Positions 1-11,800 of a stretch of DNA of 64,000 bases are shown one piece after another. Below the pieces are notes generated by a model that saw nothing but the letters and a program-made list of their open reading frames with translations, was not told the DNA's origin and searched no databases. The position numbers were made by a program, and so were the translations under genes. The first letter of the stretch is position 1. Each line of letters begins with the position of its first letter. Origin of the DNA: Istiophorus platypterus (taxonomy: Eukaryota > Chordata > Actinopteri > Istiophoriformes > Istiophoridae); the NCBI GenBank assembly GCA_016859345.1, contig CM029118.1, forward strand, positions 27,346,501-27,410,500, given 5' to 3'.

Positions 1-3000
1 CTTGTTTCCTTGTGCATGATGATTGCTTGCAGGGATACAGACTTGTAACAACTATCTAATATTACCATTCCCTGAGGAGGCTGTAGTACAGCTTTCATTA
101 TTGTGTCTTAGCAACTTTCAAAAAATTCTGCATTCTGTAATGCCATAATTGCTTTTAATGTGCATGGTATTAATTAGGGATAACAAGAGTTAACAGTTTT
201 GATTAAAACTTGAATGTTATTTTTAGCCATGCTGGTGACTTGGCTTTAGGGGTGGCAATGTTGTGCTGTCAGACAGTCGGTCAGTTGGTCCACAATTTTA
301 GTCTAAACTGAATAATCTCAGTGAGCAACCCATGAAGCAATATTTCTGGGAACAGTATTTTATAGATTGCCATGAAAGTTTCTGCAGTCATTCATCGTGA
401 CTAGGGGATAAATCCTAATGACTTTGGTGATCCTCAGACTTTTCCTGTAGTACCATCAGCAGTTTTCACTTATTTACAGAAATATCTCAGCATCTGAGAT
501 ATAGATGGATTAGCACAAAAAAGAATTCAGTCTCAATAATTTTGTTTAGGATAAAACCCCATTAAGACTAGTGATGTTTCCATCAGCCTCTGAAGTACTT
601 TGTGTTTAGTGCCATCAAATATTGGCATGCTAAAACACTAAAATTAAGATGGTGAACATTATACCAGTATGTCAATATTCTCACTGTGAGCATGTTGCCA
701 TGTTAACATTAGACTTTATCTGAAAGCATCACAGAGCTCCTAGCATGTCTGCAAACTAGACTCCTTCTCTTGTACTTTTGGCCTTTGTTTCTTTGGGTGA
801 TAAAAACATTTTTTTGATAACTGCTGATCTCTAGGAACATGGCAGCATGGATAAAAAAAGTCCGATTTGGAAAAAAGTCACCAGCAGTAGCCTACTTACT
901 ACGTTTTTTCTCAGAGATGAGTGTGTGTGTGGTTGTGTGTGTGTGATGAGGGTGTTATTACCAACATTTTAGGTGTACTCACCTAAAATGATAATTACTG
1001 ATTATCTTAACTGTTGGCTTGCATACAACCTGCCTGATTATCTGACCACCGTTTTTTTTTTGCCCCGGCCTTGTTGTAGCAATGTCACTTTGTTTCCAGA
1101 TTTCATCCCATTCTTTAGTTGAGTACAGAGTTTTTTTAAGCGATAGAAACCATGGTCAGAACTGCACACATAAATCTCAAGTTGTAAGAGGAATAAATTA
1201 TCCTTTAAGAAAGGACTCTGCTCTCACAGTCTCACACCACTCCCTCTGCTTCTCTGTGTGTCTCAGTCATACATCTGTCCAGCCGAGAAGTCAGCTGTAG
1301 CATGCTGCTGATCTGCAGATGACACGACCATAATCTCTATAAGTATGTCCTGTAATTACAAAAGGAGAAAGAGGTTGATAGAAAGAGAAGGATAGAGAGA
1401 GAGGGAAAGATTAAGAGATTAAGAATTTGCAATTGAACTCTCTGGATGTGAGAAGTTAAGGTCAGGGCAATGAGACTTTAACTACAAATGAAAAGAGCCA
1501 AATGAAAGAAAATGAGTCTGGGTTTTTTTCACTGTTGATATTCATATGTTTTACACATTCTACATAACCTGCTCTGTCACTGAACGACTGAGAGAGCAGA
1601 GTGGAGGAGGTTATACGCAGCGATCACTCCCAGACCCTTACTCAGCTTGAAACACTCAAAGAAAAACAAATGTTGAGTGTGAGCGTAAACTGTGACAAGG
1701 TGTTCACATCTGCACAGCTGCTCTGCTGGTAGGGAGGAGGAGGGGAGGAGAATAGGAGCAGAATAGGAGGAGGGAATAGATATAACATATAGCTACCTCT
1801 GGAGGTCTCAGTGAATACCAGCTGGGATTATTCTCCCTGAACTGACATTCTTGTGGTATGGCTAGGTCCTGCCAGGCCAGGACAAAGCATTGTGGGTTCA
1901 CAAGTGAGACTGATATCTTTGTCTGCTGCATTGTAATTCATCATCATCTCATCTGACTTGATGATTACTGTGGTGGTTAGGTTATGAAAACCAAGACATT
2001 CTGTGGTCTGATGTTGCACTGTAGAAAGACAGACTCACATCACTCACACAACTTAAGCTTGAAAGGCACCTCATGTTGAACTTCTCTTTAGTAAACATTT
2101 GTTTCTGCTAAATAAATGGGATTTTTCTATGTATAAAGAGCAAGAGTCGATATTTGTGATCATACCACAAAGTAAGGAAGAGTATTTGCAGGAAACGCAT
2201 ACATTTGCCATTAATGAAGATTTCTCGCACTTAGATCCAAAGGAAAGGGAATAATTCAATTCAAGTGAGAACAGTGTAGATGTACTTATCTACCATGTTA
2301 GAATATATGGCAAAATAAACTTTTTTTAATTGCATAAAATGTAATCAATACATTTACATAAAAACCTTTTCACGATAACTTTGATCACTCAAGAATCATA
2401 TCTGTCTCCTAAGGTAGTTTTGAACCTCTATGTTTAAATTATTTAAAGGGTTTTTTTTTTTCTTTAACTTTGCTAATGCATTTCAGTTTTCTAAATAGAA
2501 ATACTACTGTTAAAAATCCAACAATTTTAAGGTGTCGGGATTTTTCAGTTAAAAAACATCCCATCAGGGAGCTTAAAATTCTGTTATGTCTGGCAAGGTC
2601 GGCAGATAATCATGCTGAGAAAATCAACTACAAGCACAAAGCATTTTTAATTTGCTGCAGCTCTGACTTGTGCCTCTGACTGGCTTCTTATACATAATAA
2701 TGGCACTTAAGGGTAAGTGGGTAGCATAATGTTGAGGGCCGTCTACCATGCCTACCACTTAAAAAAAAAAAAAGGTTACTCTGAAATTAATTTGAAATTG
2801 TATAGCATATACAACAAGTTAATTCTATCAGTATCTGGAATCAGTATCAGTATCTCCAGTATCTAGAGCCAATCAGTTCTGGGTGACTCGCTCCAGCTTT
2901 TTACTACATACTTTACAAAGATTGGCTTAATCACAGCTTTATAGGCTGGCAACATCCAATCATTCATTCAGCTGTACGCTGTATATATTATGACCTGACA

Positions 3001-6000
3001 CTTCCTCACTGTCACTCTGGCTTCATATGGGGCTCCAATCCAGACCCTTTTCTACTAAATCTAACTATCCATGTGCTGTAAATCGTCACTTCCTTGGCAT
3101 AAGTGTCTACAGCTGAACCTTTAGACGGATAGGATTTCAACTTTACACTGGAGAGGTCTCTATGTGATTAACATCGAGGAAATATTCATAATTATGATTA
3201 CAAAATGGAGAAAATCCCCTTAGGACCAGCAGGCCCCCTGTCATTTTGCAACTCTAGCTCTGGCCAAGTAAAATGGGTGTTCTGGCGATGATTTAACAAA
3301 GTTCATGATTATGCAAAAATTTCATTGATAAATTTTGCAAAAACTGAAACCAGTTTTTGCATTTGCATGGGCATTTGTGAACTAAGGTAGCAACCAGAAT
3401 TGGAGTTTGCTTAAATAATTAAATTGTATGTAAATTTCTTGACTTGAGTGTCAGCGTTTACTGTTGTACTCATTCTATACTAGCGTTTCCTACTGATAAT
3501 AGTTTGCTTGGTCAGTTCAGATAAGACATTTTTATTTGCTAGCGGAAGTGCTTAAGTAGATTTTTATCTGTTGTGACTAATATAAGGACAGTATGCTGCT
3601 GCTGCTGTTAGTTCGGTTTGACAACCAAGGAGTTACCAGTGCTGGTGACTGTCTGTTTAAGTGGGAACAAGCTTGAAGTCACTTCTGATACTGATTGCAG
3701 GAGGTTGTGGGATTTTGGTTTTGCAGTATGGGTAGGTGGGATACTTGTCTTTGTTCTTATTGGTTAGGTTGTTGAATAGTCGGCCAGGGGATGAGAGTTG
3801 CCTGCATTCATCAGACTGAAGAAATGGAGAGGAGACAGGTTTGTACAAGTATGAAATTGTTTGAAAGTTGCCTGTCTTGGCAGTCCTGGCAGTCAATGTT
3901 AACGTTGTGGTTGGTTGGGTGTATTCAACACTGTGGATAGCTTAGGAAAGAGAGATCAGTTATTTAGAAACTCCAGGGCTTCAAGGATGTGTAAGTCCTT
4001 TATTAAAGAGATTTTAAAATGTGCTGAATGTTGTTTTTATAACCTCTGGTTCACATCACTGGAGGTTTTTTGGCAAATGAGCAGGAGTGTTGGTAAGAGT
4101 TATTTGCTTGGATAAGCATAAAGTCCCGGTGTGGTTAGTGGTGGCAGTTGTGTCATGGCAGTCGGTTTGGGTTTGGTTGGAGTGGGTTGCATCAGCAAAG
4201 GAAGTGGGTGTTAAAAGTGTCGCTGGATCTTGCTGTTCGGTAGAAGCCACAATTTTATCATTTTAGGCTAGACACCCTGAAGTTTAAAGGGCACATTTTC
4301 TGAAACAGCGAGGTTGAAAACAGTCTATGGCTTATGGCCAAGAGATTTTAGCCTGGTAGCTCTTTAATTAAATGTAGGGATGTTTACATTTGATCTTGAG
4401 GCATTTTAGCCAGAAACTCTTAGTTTAATGATACACTGTGAAGTTTCTGACTTCTAGTAATGCTGTGGAGCAGTTTTTTTTATGAGTGGGTCCTCATTTT
4501 GTTAGCAGTACACACTTGCTTACACATGGGCAACAAGATGCTGACTGACAATTGGTGGTGGTAACACAGCAAAAAAGTAGCAAAATGCCAACGAAAGAAC
4601 TGAATGAAAAGACTGTGAGGTGGCAAACATGGATATAAACATTTTGGGATTCAAAATATTTAAAAAAAATCTTTATCTTTGCAAATAGTTAAATGAAGAC
4701 GGAAATATTTTCCACTACGTTTTCAGACTTCAAGAACATTATTTGTATATAACCAGAAAAAGTATAATGTGTTTTGGTGAGAAACACCAAAATGATGGAC
4801 TGATGGAAGATCAGTGTACACATTATTAGTTTGATGTGAAAGTAAGCTAATCGGCTTACTAGTGCTTGATGGTGTGAACCAAATCAAAAGCAAAACTGGT
4901 ACTGCACTTGGACTCCTTTACTTTCAGATTTTTACAAAAAACAAACTCATCAGTGCAGAATAATATGCACAGCAGGTTAAAGTCAAGCTTTTGCTGAGTT
5001 TTGAATTACAGCCCTATATGGGCCCTAAATCCAATTTTTTTTTTTACATTTTTTTATATTTTGTTTACATTATACCCCATTAGCTTTTAGAATTTCTTTT
5101 TTGCAGTGAACAGACCACTTTCACTGAATTAATTTGATACCAAGGAAGATTTATAAATAAGATGCTTTGCAGGCAGTTTCTGGAGTTACAGGATGCGTCA
5201 TACTTCTATCATGTCTGAGAGCCTATAATATCCTAAGGAAGTGTAATTCACATTCGAGTCTGAGAAGTAGTCTGACTTTTGACGCAAAGGACAGCAACTG
5301 GATGCTAAGGCTCTTAAAGTCCTTGATTTCCTCTGTGAACTGTTTGTCACCGTCACTGCTGCTACAACTGCAACTATGGCCGTTGAGGGGCCGGAAGAGT
5401 GGGCCACACTGCACTCACTTAACTGCCTGTCGTTTTTGAACACTGGCATGCACCTGTCTGCGTATGCTGTACATACATACGCAGATTTGTGAAATTAGAC
5501 AGCAACCTGCTCGTCTCCAGATAAAAATCTGTCCTTTTGCCTCCTGTCTGGCACTTGGCCGACCATACACCTGGAACGGTTAAAAAGCGGCATGGGATGA
5601 TCGGTCCAGTCAGTGGAAGCGCCCCCGGACTGTTGAATGTGGATTAAACCCAGGAGGTGCTTGGCTTATAAGATGGATGGTTGATGGTGGATTCCTTTGT
5701 AGTTTAGGAAATACCCCAAAGAAAATACACTTGTCAAAGCCGATTATTACAGATATTGATAGACTGGTATGTTTGCCAAGCATTGAAGTGGATGTTGACA
5801 TTTGGACTTAATACAATTTGTCAAATGGATTGAGGATTTATAACCAACCAACCTGAACTAAACTGATGTGGGCTATAAAAGAGACATAGCTATACTGAAG
5901 ACAATCCAGTGCTATGTTTTGAAATGGTTGTTTTAATGATAGCCTGATGCTTCTCCTGTAATGGCTATGTCTGCTGTCATTCATCCGTTTGTCTCTGCTA

Positions 6001-6788
6001 GACTTGAATGTCCAAATAAATCTCCTGAACAGAAAAGGTAACTCAGAATTACCAGCCAGTAAAAAGGATGTGGTGAAAAAGAACTAACTCAAAAAAGAAA
6101 ATGGAAATTGTCCCTCATGTGTTCACTGTACTGTCCAAATAAAATGACCTTATAATAGTGTGGTCAGCCAGTTTCGACTAGAGAGGGAACAAAGAGCTCC
6201 TTAAGGTTTCTAGAGCTGTCTGGTTAGTGGGTAGTAAATCTAACGGCTCAGTGGGAACTGAGCAGCTGAATTAGGCTGCCACGTTGTCAGTGGTCTTACC
6301 TTTGGTGGGGGAAGACTTTTTATTATCCATAAATAAGGAAATATGTGGTTATAGAGCTGAATACATTGCAGAAAAAATTGATTCAGATTTATCAAGAATG
6401 AGAATAATTAGTATTTGCAGACAGCTGAAAAGACGAAAGAGTGAGTAAGAACACTGACAACTACCAGTTAATTTCCCTCGAGCAAAAACCTCTCATAGAT
6501 GTAATTGTTGACCAGTGGTATGCCGTTTAAGGCTTACTATTTATTGTGTCTCGTGATTGATGTGGGAACATGTGATTCCCTACTTTACAGTATATACTAG
6601 TAGCCTGGAGATTTTGGGAGTGGGCTATTGTGGGTTTGAATCACTAGGGCAGCCAGGAAAAAGTGGTTGCTGTGGATGACTCCCAGTTTAATGTGAACAT
6701 CTGAAGACCTGATGCGAATGCAAATTAAAAGACATACTGTATTTGCACACGTGACAGCTTTCTGACTGACTGTGTACTTGCCTGACAG
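1..6788. other. Upstream intron sequence of the ADAMTS gene
   Basis: No exon of the catalytic, disintegrin, cysteine-rich or early spacer region was recognised here. The first recognisable coding segment starts in mid-spacer at 6789, so this stretch is most likely part of the preceding intron, with the 5' half of the gene outside the window. It holds one decayed copy of a dispersed teleost repeat (about 340-790), a short GT run near 930-950, and otherwise AT-rich unique-looking DNA. Short open frames here have no family resemblance and no usable splice context. A divergent small exon cannot be excluded by eye. Confidence 0.6.
340..790 (+). repeat. Dispersed teleost repeat, 'gctagcatgctaacatg' family, copy 1
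   Basis: The segment contains the family's landmark phrases in order: 'attgccatgaaa', 'gactttggtgatcctcag', 'ccatcagcctctgaagtac', 'tttgtgtttagtgcca', and a tail rich in 'gcatgttgccatgttaaca' with 'cacagagctcctagcatg'. The same order recurs near 9.7, 13.9 and 23.9 kb in this orientation and near 45.9 and 54.3 kb reversed. I recognise the family as abundant in fish genomes but cannot assign it to a transposon class. Confidence 0.65.
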
Positions 6789-6909
6789 ATCCTGCTGCAG
6801 GGAAAGAACCCGGGTGTGGTGTGGGAGTACACTCTGCCTCGCACTGAGAGGAAACCTGACTACAGCTGGGGTGTGGTGCGCTCTGACTGCTCCGCTCCCT
6901 GTGCAGGAG
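6789..6909 (+). CDS. adamts18: adamts18-like exon A: end of spacer and start of the first C-terminal TSR
   Basis: The exon starts after a 'cctgacag' acceptor in phase 0 and ends at a 'gtgaga' donor, leaving one base of the next codon (phase 1). It encodes residues 1-40 of the visible fragment: a spacer end with the hallmark LLQGKNPGVVWEYTLP, a short linker, then YSWGVV and the first TSR cysteines (CSAPC). A second in-frame acceptor 12 bases later ('ctgctgcag') would remove four residues (ILLQ). I chose the earlier one because LLQ before GKNPG is usual in the family. Proline sits where the other TSRs here carry Ser or Thr before the second cysteine. Confidence 0.82.
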
Positions 6910-7947
6910 GTGAGACAGTGTGTGTTTGTGTTTGAATGTAAGCCAGTACATGTTGGTTTGAGGGATAAACTTTGGGGATAAATTTGTCTGCACATGTGTT
7001 GCGTTTAATCGAACTTTCCCTTACTTGAGCAGTGATTGATCAATCATAGCCAAGCATCTCTGAGCAGGCCTGTAAAGCTTTGGATTTCCTTTCCATTTGG
7101 AAATTGACTGCATGGGGCCGTAGAGCAGTCGCTCTTCCTAGCCTTTACAAAGCCAAAAACACAAGAACAAAAGTGTAAGGAATGGCAACGGTTTGTTTAT
7201 CTCCTCCAAGATAAGATGCAGTTGTTAGCAAGTCTACTACCTACAGTACTAACGTTAGCAGCTCTGTCCTGCTCTGTATTGGATTTTTGGATGTTGACAC
7301 TCAGGCAACCTCAGCCAGTGCTACTCAAGATAGAGTTACATTTGCCAAACACATCAGCTGTTTAAACAGGTTTACATAAGAACATTAGCTTTATATGTAC
7401 AACCGAGTACACACTTTGAACGTCTTCCTGGAGATACTGTCTGAAAATGTACAACCTTATCCCCATTTTAACTATATTCTCTATATTATCTATTCGCTTT
7501 ACAACCTGCCTTTGAGTTTAGCCATTTAGATCATGTATAAAGAGTTGGTGATGTGGTCAGACAGCATGTTTCGGCGAACTAGTTCTGATCAACCGTGGGC
7601 CTTCAGCCTTTTAGCATATCACGAATTGTGCATATTTATCATACCTTTCACAAGATTCTTGTTTTAAGGCAAGAAAGCTGGAAACACTTTTTTCTATGTA
7701 ATTCCAAAATCCATTCTTATAAAAACTACTAAGGACTTAGAGTGGTAGATCTGCCACAGTAATGTAAACTGCATATGTGCTGTGTGAGAACAGGAAGTCT
7801 GACAGGCATAGCAACGGTAATTAAGTAGGGTTAGGCTTAGCGAATGGTCAATTACAATAAAAGACAGGCAGAAACATGTGCATCTTCATGTGTGTCAATG
7901 TGTACTGCCATGTATGTGACTTTATTTGTGTGTGTGTGTGTTGTTGT

Positions 7948-8002
<55 letters not shown>

Positions 8003-8814
8003 TTGTTATTCTGTACAATTCCTTCTGCTACAGTGTGATCCAGGAAGTGTGTTTCAACTAATGAAAAACCCCTTTGTCACCTGAGAAGTTCAGACTCTGT
8101 TAGACCCAAAAGAGTCTCAGCAACCCCCTGCTCACTTGTCAGAGGATAGATATGTGTGTGTGTGTGTGTGAGTGGTCGTTACGGCCCCTTTAGGTTGTCT
8201 CGAAAGGCAGCAACAGCCATTCGGCATGAAGACATACTGACTTCGGACAGAGATTTTGATCTATGACATTTAAAATATGAAGTAGTCAAGAACTACATCA
8301 ACATTTTTGCTCTTGCTCTTTCTCTTTCTCTTTCAATTTTTCCGTCAGGACGTATCTCGACCAAGGCCATCTGTCTTCAGGACCTGAAGGTTCAGGTCAA
8401 CTCCACCATGTGTAACCCCCTAACCAGACCGACACTGGGCTCCCATCTGTGCAACACACAGCCCTGCCCTGCATAGTAAGTGCTGCTGCATGTGTGTGTG
8501 TGGGTCAGGGCACAGGTAGCATGTATGACTATGTTTTCAAATTTTTACTTTTTTTATTTCTTTATTTTCTTTTTGTTACAGGTGCACACACATAGCCATA
8601 TGCACACATGTGGCACACACATTACATATCCTAGTCCCTTGCCCTAACCCTGATGAACACAGGTAAATACCTAACCCCAGCCCCAACATAAACCTACTGC
8701 TGACCTGAACCCTAAAAGCATTTCTTATGGAGGGACTGGACAAAAATGTCTTCAGTCTGTAAGGTCTTTAACTCGAACTATTCCTCACAAAGTTAGAAGT
8801 ACAGAAACACACAG

Positions 8815-8864
<50 letters not shown>

Positions 8865-11800
8865 ACACACACATATACACGCACACTGCGGTTGAGCAGT
8901 CTAGAAGTTGCCTGTGGTCCGTTTGCTGTGGCCAGCCACCACTCTGCTCAGCCTTTCTCCATGCTCCTCTCTTCTCTGCACTCTATTTTTCTTTCCATTT
9001 TCCTTTTCAGGAAAACACTAAAAAACTCTCTTTGTCCACTGTACTGATGTATCAGTATTGACTTATTGCATTGCAGTGTTTTCTATAACTGTATGCCCAT
9101 CTGAGTATCACGTGGATTTCAATCACACTGTCATTGTATAAATTTTGCAGAGTTGTATTTCTTATCTTCATGTTCTTGATGTCCATCTTTGTTCTACTAC
9201 TTAGTGAGAACGGGTTCCCGGTGGGTGCCAAGCAGAGCTTTTAGTTTAATCTGAACTCTCTCACACTGGCACGCCTTAACTAATCGTAACCAGTAGGGGA
9301 ACCCAGACCAAATAAAAAATATTTCATTTTTGTCACTAGAGTAAGGGACACTCATTTTAAGAAATATTTTAAGCACACTTGTTCAAAGGAGCAATTCAGC
9401 AGAAAAACAGGGCCACCGATGAGGTTAAAGTGCCCTGTCCTCAGTAATATTTCTTGGAATCTGGGGAGGTAAATGACATGAGAAGTTTACATTCTGTCAT
9501 AACGCACCACTGGATGTTCCTACTCCCTGGGTGTTAGATTTTTCAGGCTGATTCTGATATGTTTTAGACTAATATATACATTTTACTATTTTTTTAGACT
9601 ATTATTAGACTATGTTGCAGGAAGATAAAATTTAAAGAAAAAAAAACAGAAGAAAAGTTTTAGTGAATAAATAAAGTATGAATTCCTCTTCCCTGAATTG
9701 GAATCATCCACCTGAGTTTTACTTTGTGTTTGGTGCCAATTAGCAAACATTACCACGATAACATTTAAAACTAAGGACGTGAAAATGGTTTACATTTTAC
9801 AGTCTAGATATCAGCTTGTTAGCATTTTCATTGTTAGTTTTTCAGGAATGCTGGTGTTAGCATTTATCTCAAAGAAGAGACTCACAGAGCGTCTTAATTT
9901 TGTTAAATACCCAGAGAATTTGATAGAATTTGGTTGGTGGGAATATTTCTCAGGTGGGTGGGGTTCTGTCTTGGAATTTGGAGTTTCGTCTTCAGTATTT
10001 CTCAAAGCCTGGCTGCATCTCATTTCAGTCTAACCCCCAGGCATAAGGTTCAACGAAGTGGTTTACTGTCTTTGTGAGTAAGTAAATACAGGATGATGTG
10101 TCCAAGTCTGCAGTGGACTTTTTACTTAAGCGAACACTTGAGAATAGGAGAGAGAGGAAGAAATACAGAAAGACAAGACTAATGGGAATGAGGGAGACAC
10201 ATCAAAGCCAACTTGGAGTGATTGTTGCTTTCAGTGCATATCATCCAGCTATATATTCACAGCCCAAAGCTTCCTGACTTTCTTTGTAGAAAAATCATGC
10301 CTATGCCTTATCTCAGCTATCTGGACAATGTACTTAATGGCATGCATTTTAAAGGAGACTGAGTATTCAGGGGCCAGTGCAGCAAGCAAAGGAGGAAACC
10401 AGGCTAAAGTGCAGTGAAATAACAAGTTGCAACAGCCCTGAATAAATGGCCTCTCTCCTATGTAGGCCTTTGGCTGAGGGGACTGGAGCCAGCTTGATTT
10501 ACAGCACTGTTCTATTTCTTGGGTTCAGTGAGAGTGCACACACATACACACAGACACATAGACACAAACACTTAGGGTGGCATACGCTTTTACAGTTCAG
10601 ATGCACACACATTTCTCAAATGTATGATTCTGAAATAATTTATTCCGGATCCTAACTATCAAGCAAAAATAGAAATACAAGTTACTTGTGTCTGATTTTA
10701 ATGATGTTGTCATTTTGTCCACCATCAGCCAAGCTGCTACAAGTCCAGACTAAACTTTCGCCTGTGTCAGGATCAGTTACACCTCCAACATACAGCCTCT
10801 GTTTCTCACCGATTTTCCCACCACCCGAGAGGGCATTTCCTGCCCCTAATCTTGGGCATGCCATTTCCCTTATCTTGGTGAAAGGTATTAAACAGCCTTG
10901 TTGTGTGTCCTAACCTCCCCCTTTGTTTGGGTGAAGAGAGTGGTATAGTCCAGACAAATAACGTTGCAGGTTGCCCATCCAGTACAATAAAGCAGTGTTT
11001 GATACCCATGGATCTCATTATACAGTAGCTGAAACCATTTCTCAGCTGATTGTATGTGTAAGCCAATTTATGGGCGCTGCACAGGAAGACATTTGAGTTG
11101 AGCAAACAGCATGAAAGCTTTAATGACTGCATTAAGACCTCCAAGATGTATGGGCACACATTCAAGAGCCCAGCAGAGAAAAGAAAAATTGACAGTGAGG
11201 TGGGATGCATGTGCACTCTGTGTGTGTCTGTGTGTGCCTGACAGGAGGGGGGGAATGTAACAGTGCCTTCTTATCTCTGTGGTGCGTATCTTGGGTGCTG
11301 ACAGGCCTATCCATGTTTTATTGTGCAGAGACGGCGTGATTCTCACGGGGCCAGGCCAGTCTGGCCATGCAGAGGCAGTCAAGCTCCCCCTCTACACCCT
11401 CACCCCTTCGCTCCCAATTACCCTCTTTTGCTATAGACCAATTTTAGACCTTCAATCCCCATATTGTTGTTAGTCGGTCAGAGAAAATGAGGATCCTAGA
11501 CTTTGGTGTAGCAGCATTTTGCAAAAATAAAAAATCAGGACGCAGGGAGAATTTTGAGACATTAGTTTAATCCCAACTTGCATATCCCATAGAAGTTTGT
11601 GTCCTGTCTTTCTCGGTCCACTTCCCAACCCCCGTTCCCAGCTCCTGCTACCTCTCCATCTTCTCTTCCTCTGTAGTTCCTTCTCTGATGTTTAAAGTTA
11701 TTTTGCTCTATCTGTAGACTCACTTACCACAGGTGGGGGATTTCTCAGTGTGTATCACACAGCAGCATATGTAGACAAATGAAAGCAAGGCACATTAAAT

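Noticed and set aside
6620..6660. 'gggtttgaatcact' as a possible tRNA or SINE B box
   Set aside because: No matching A box at the right distance and no cloverleaf could be drawn.
7844..8061. Cys/Val-rich small open frames
   Set aside because: Translation of the (TG)n microsatellite.
10682..10864. 60-codon minus-strand frame in intron B/C with non-repetitive composition (contains LYVGGVTDPDTGESLVW)
   Set aside because: It looks protein-like by composition but I know no match, there is no supporting splice or promoter context, and its length is within chance. A protein database search would settle it.
10806..11216. 136-codon minus-strand frame in intron B/C
   Set aside because: No recognisable motif and no splice or promoter context; it lies within a well-supported intron of the opposite-strand gene.
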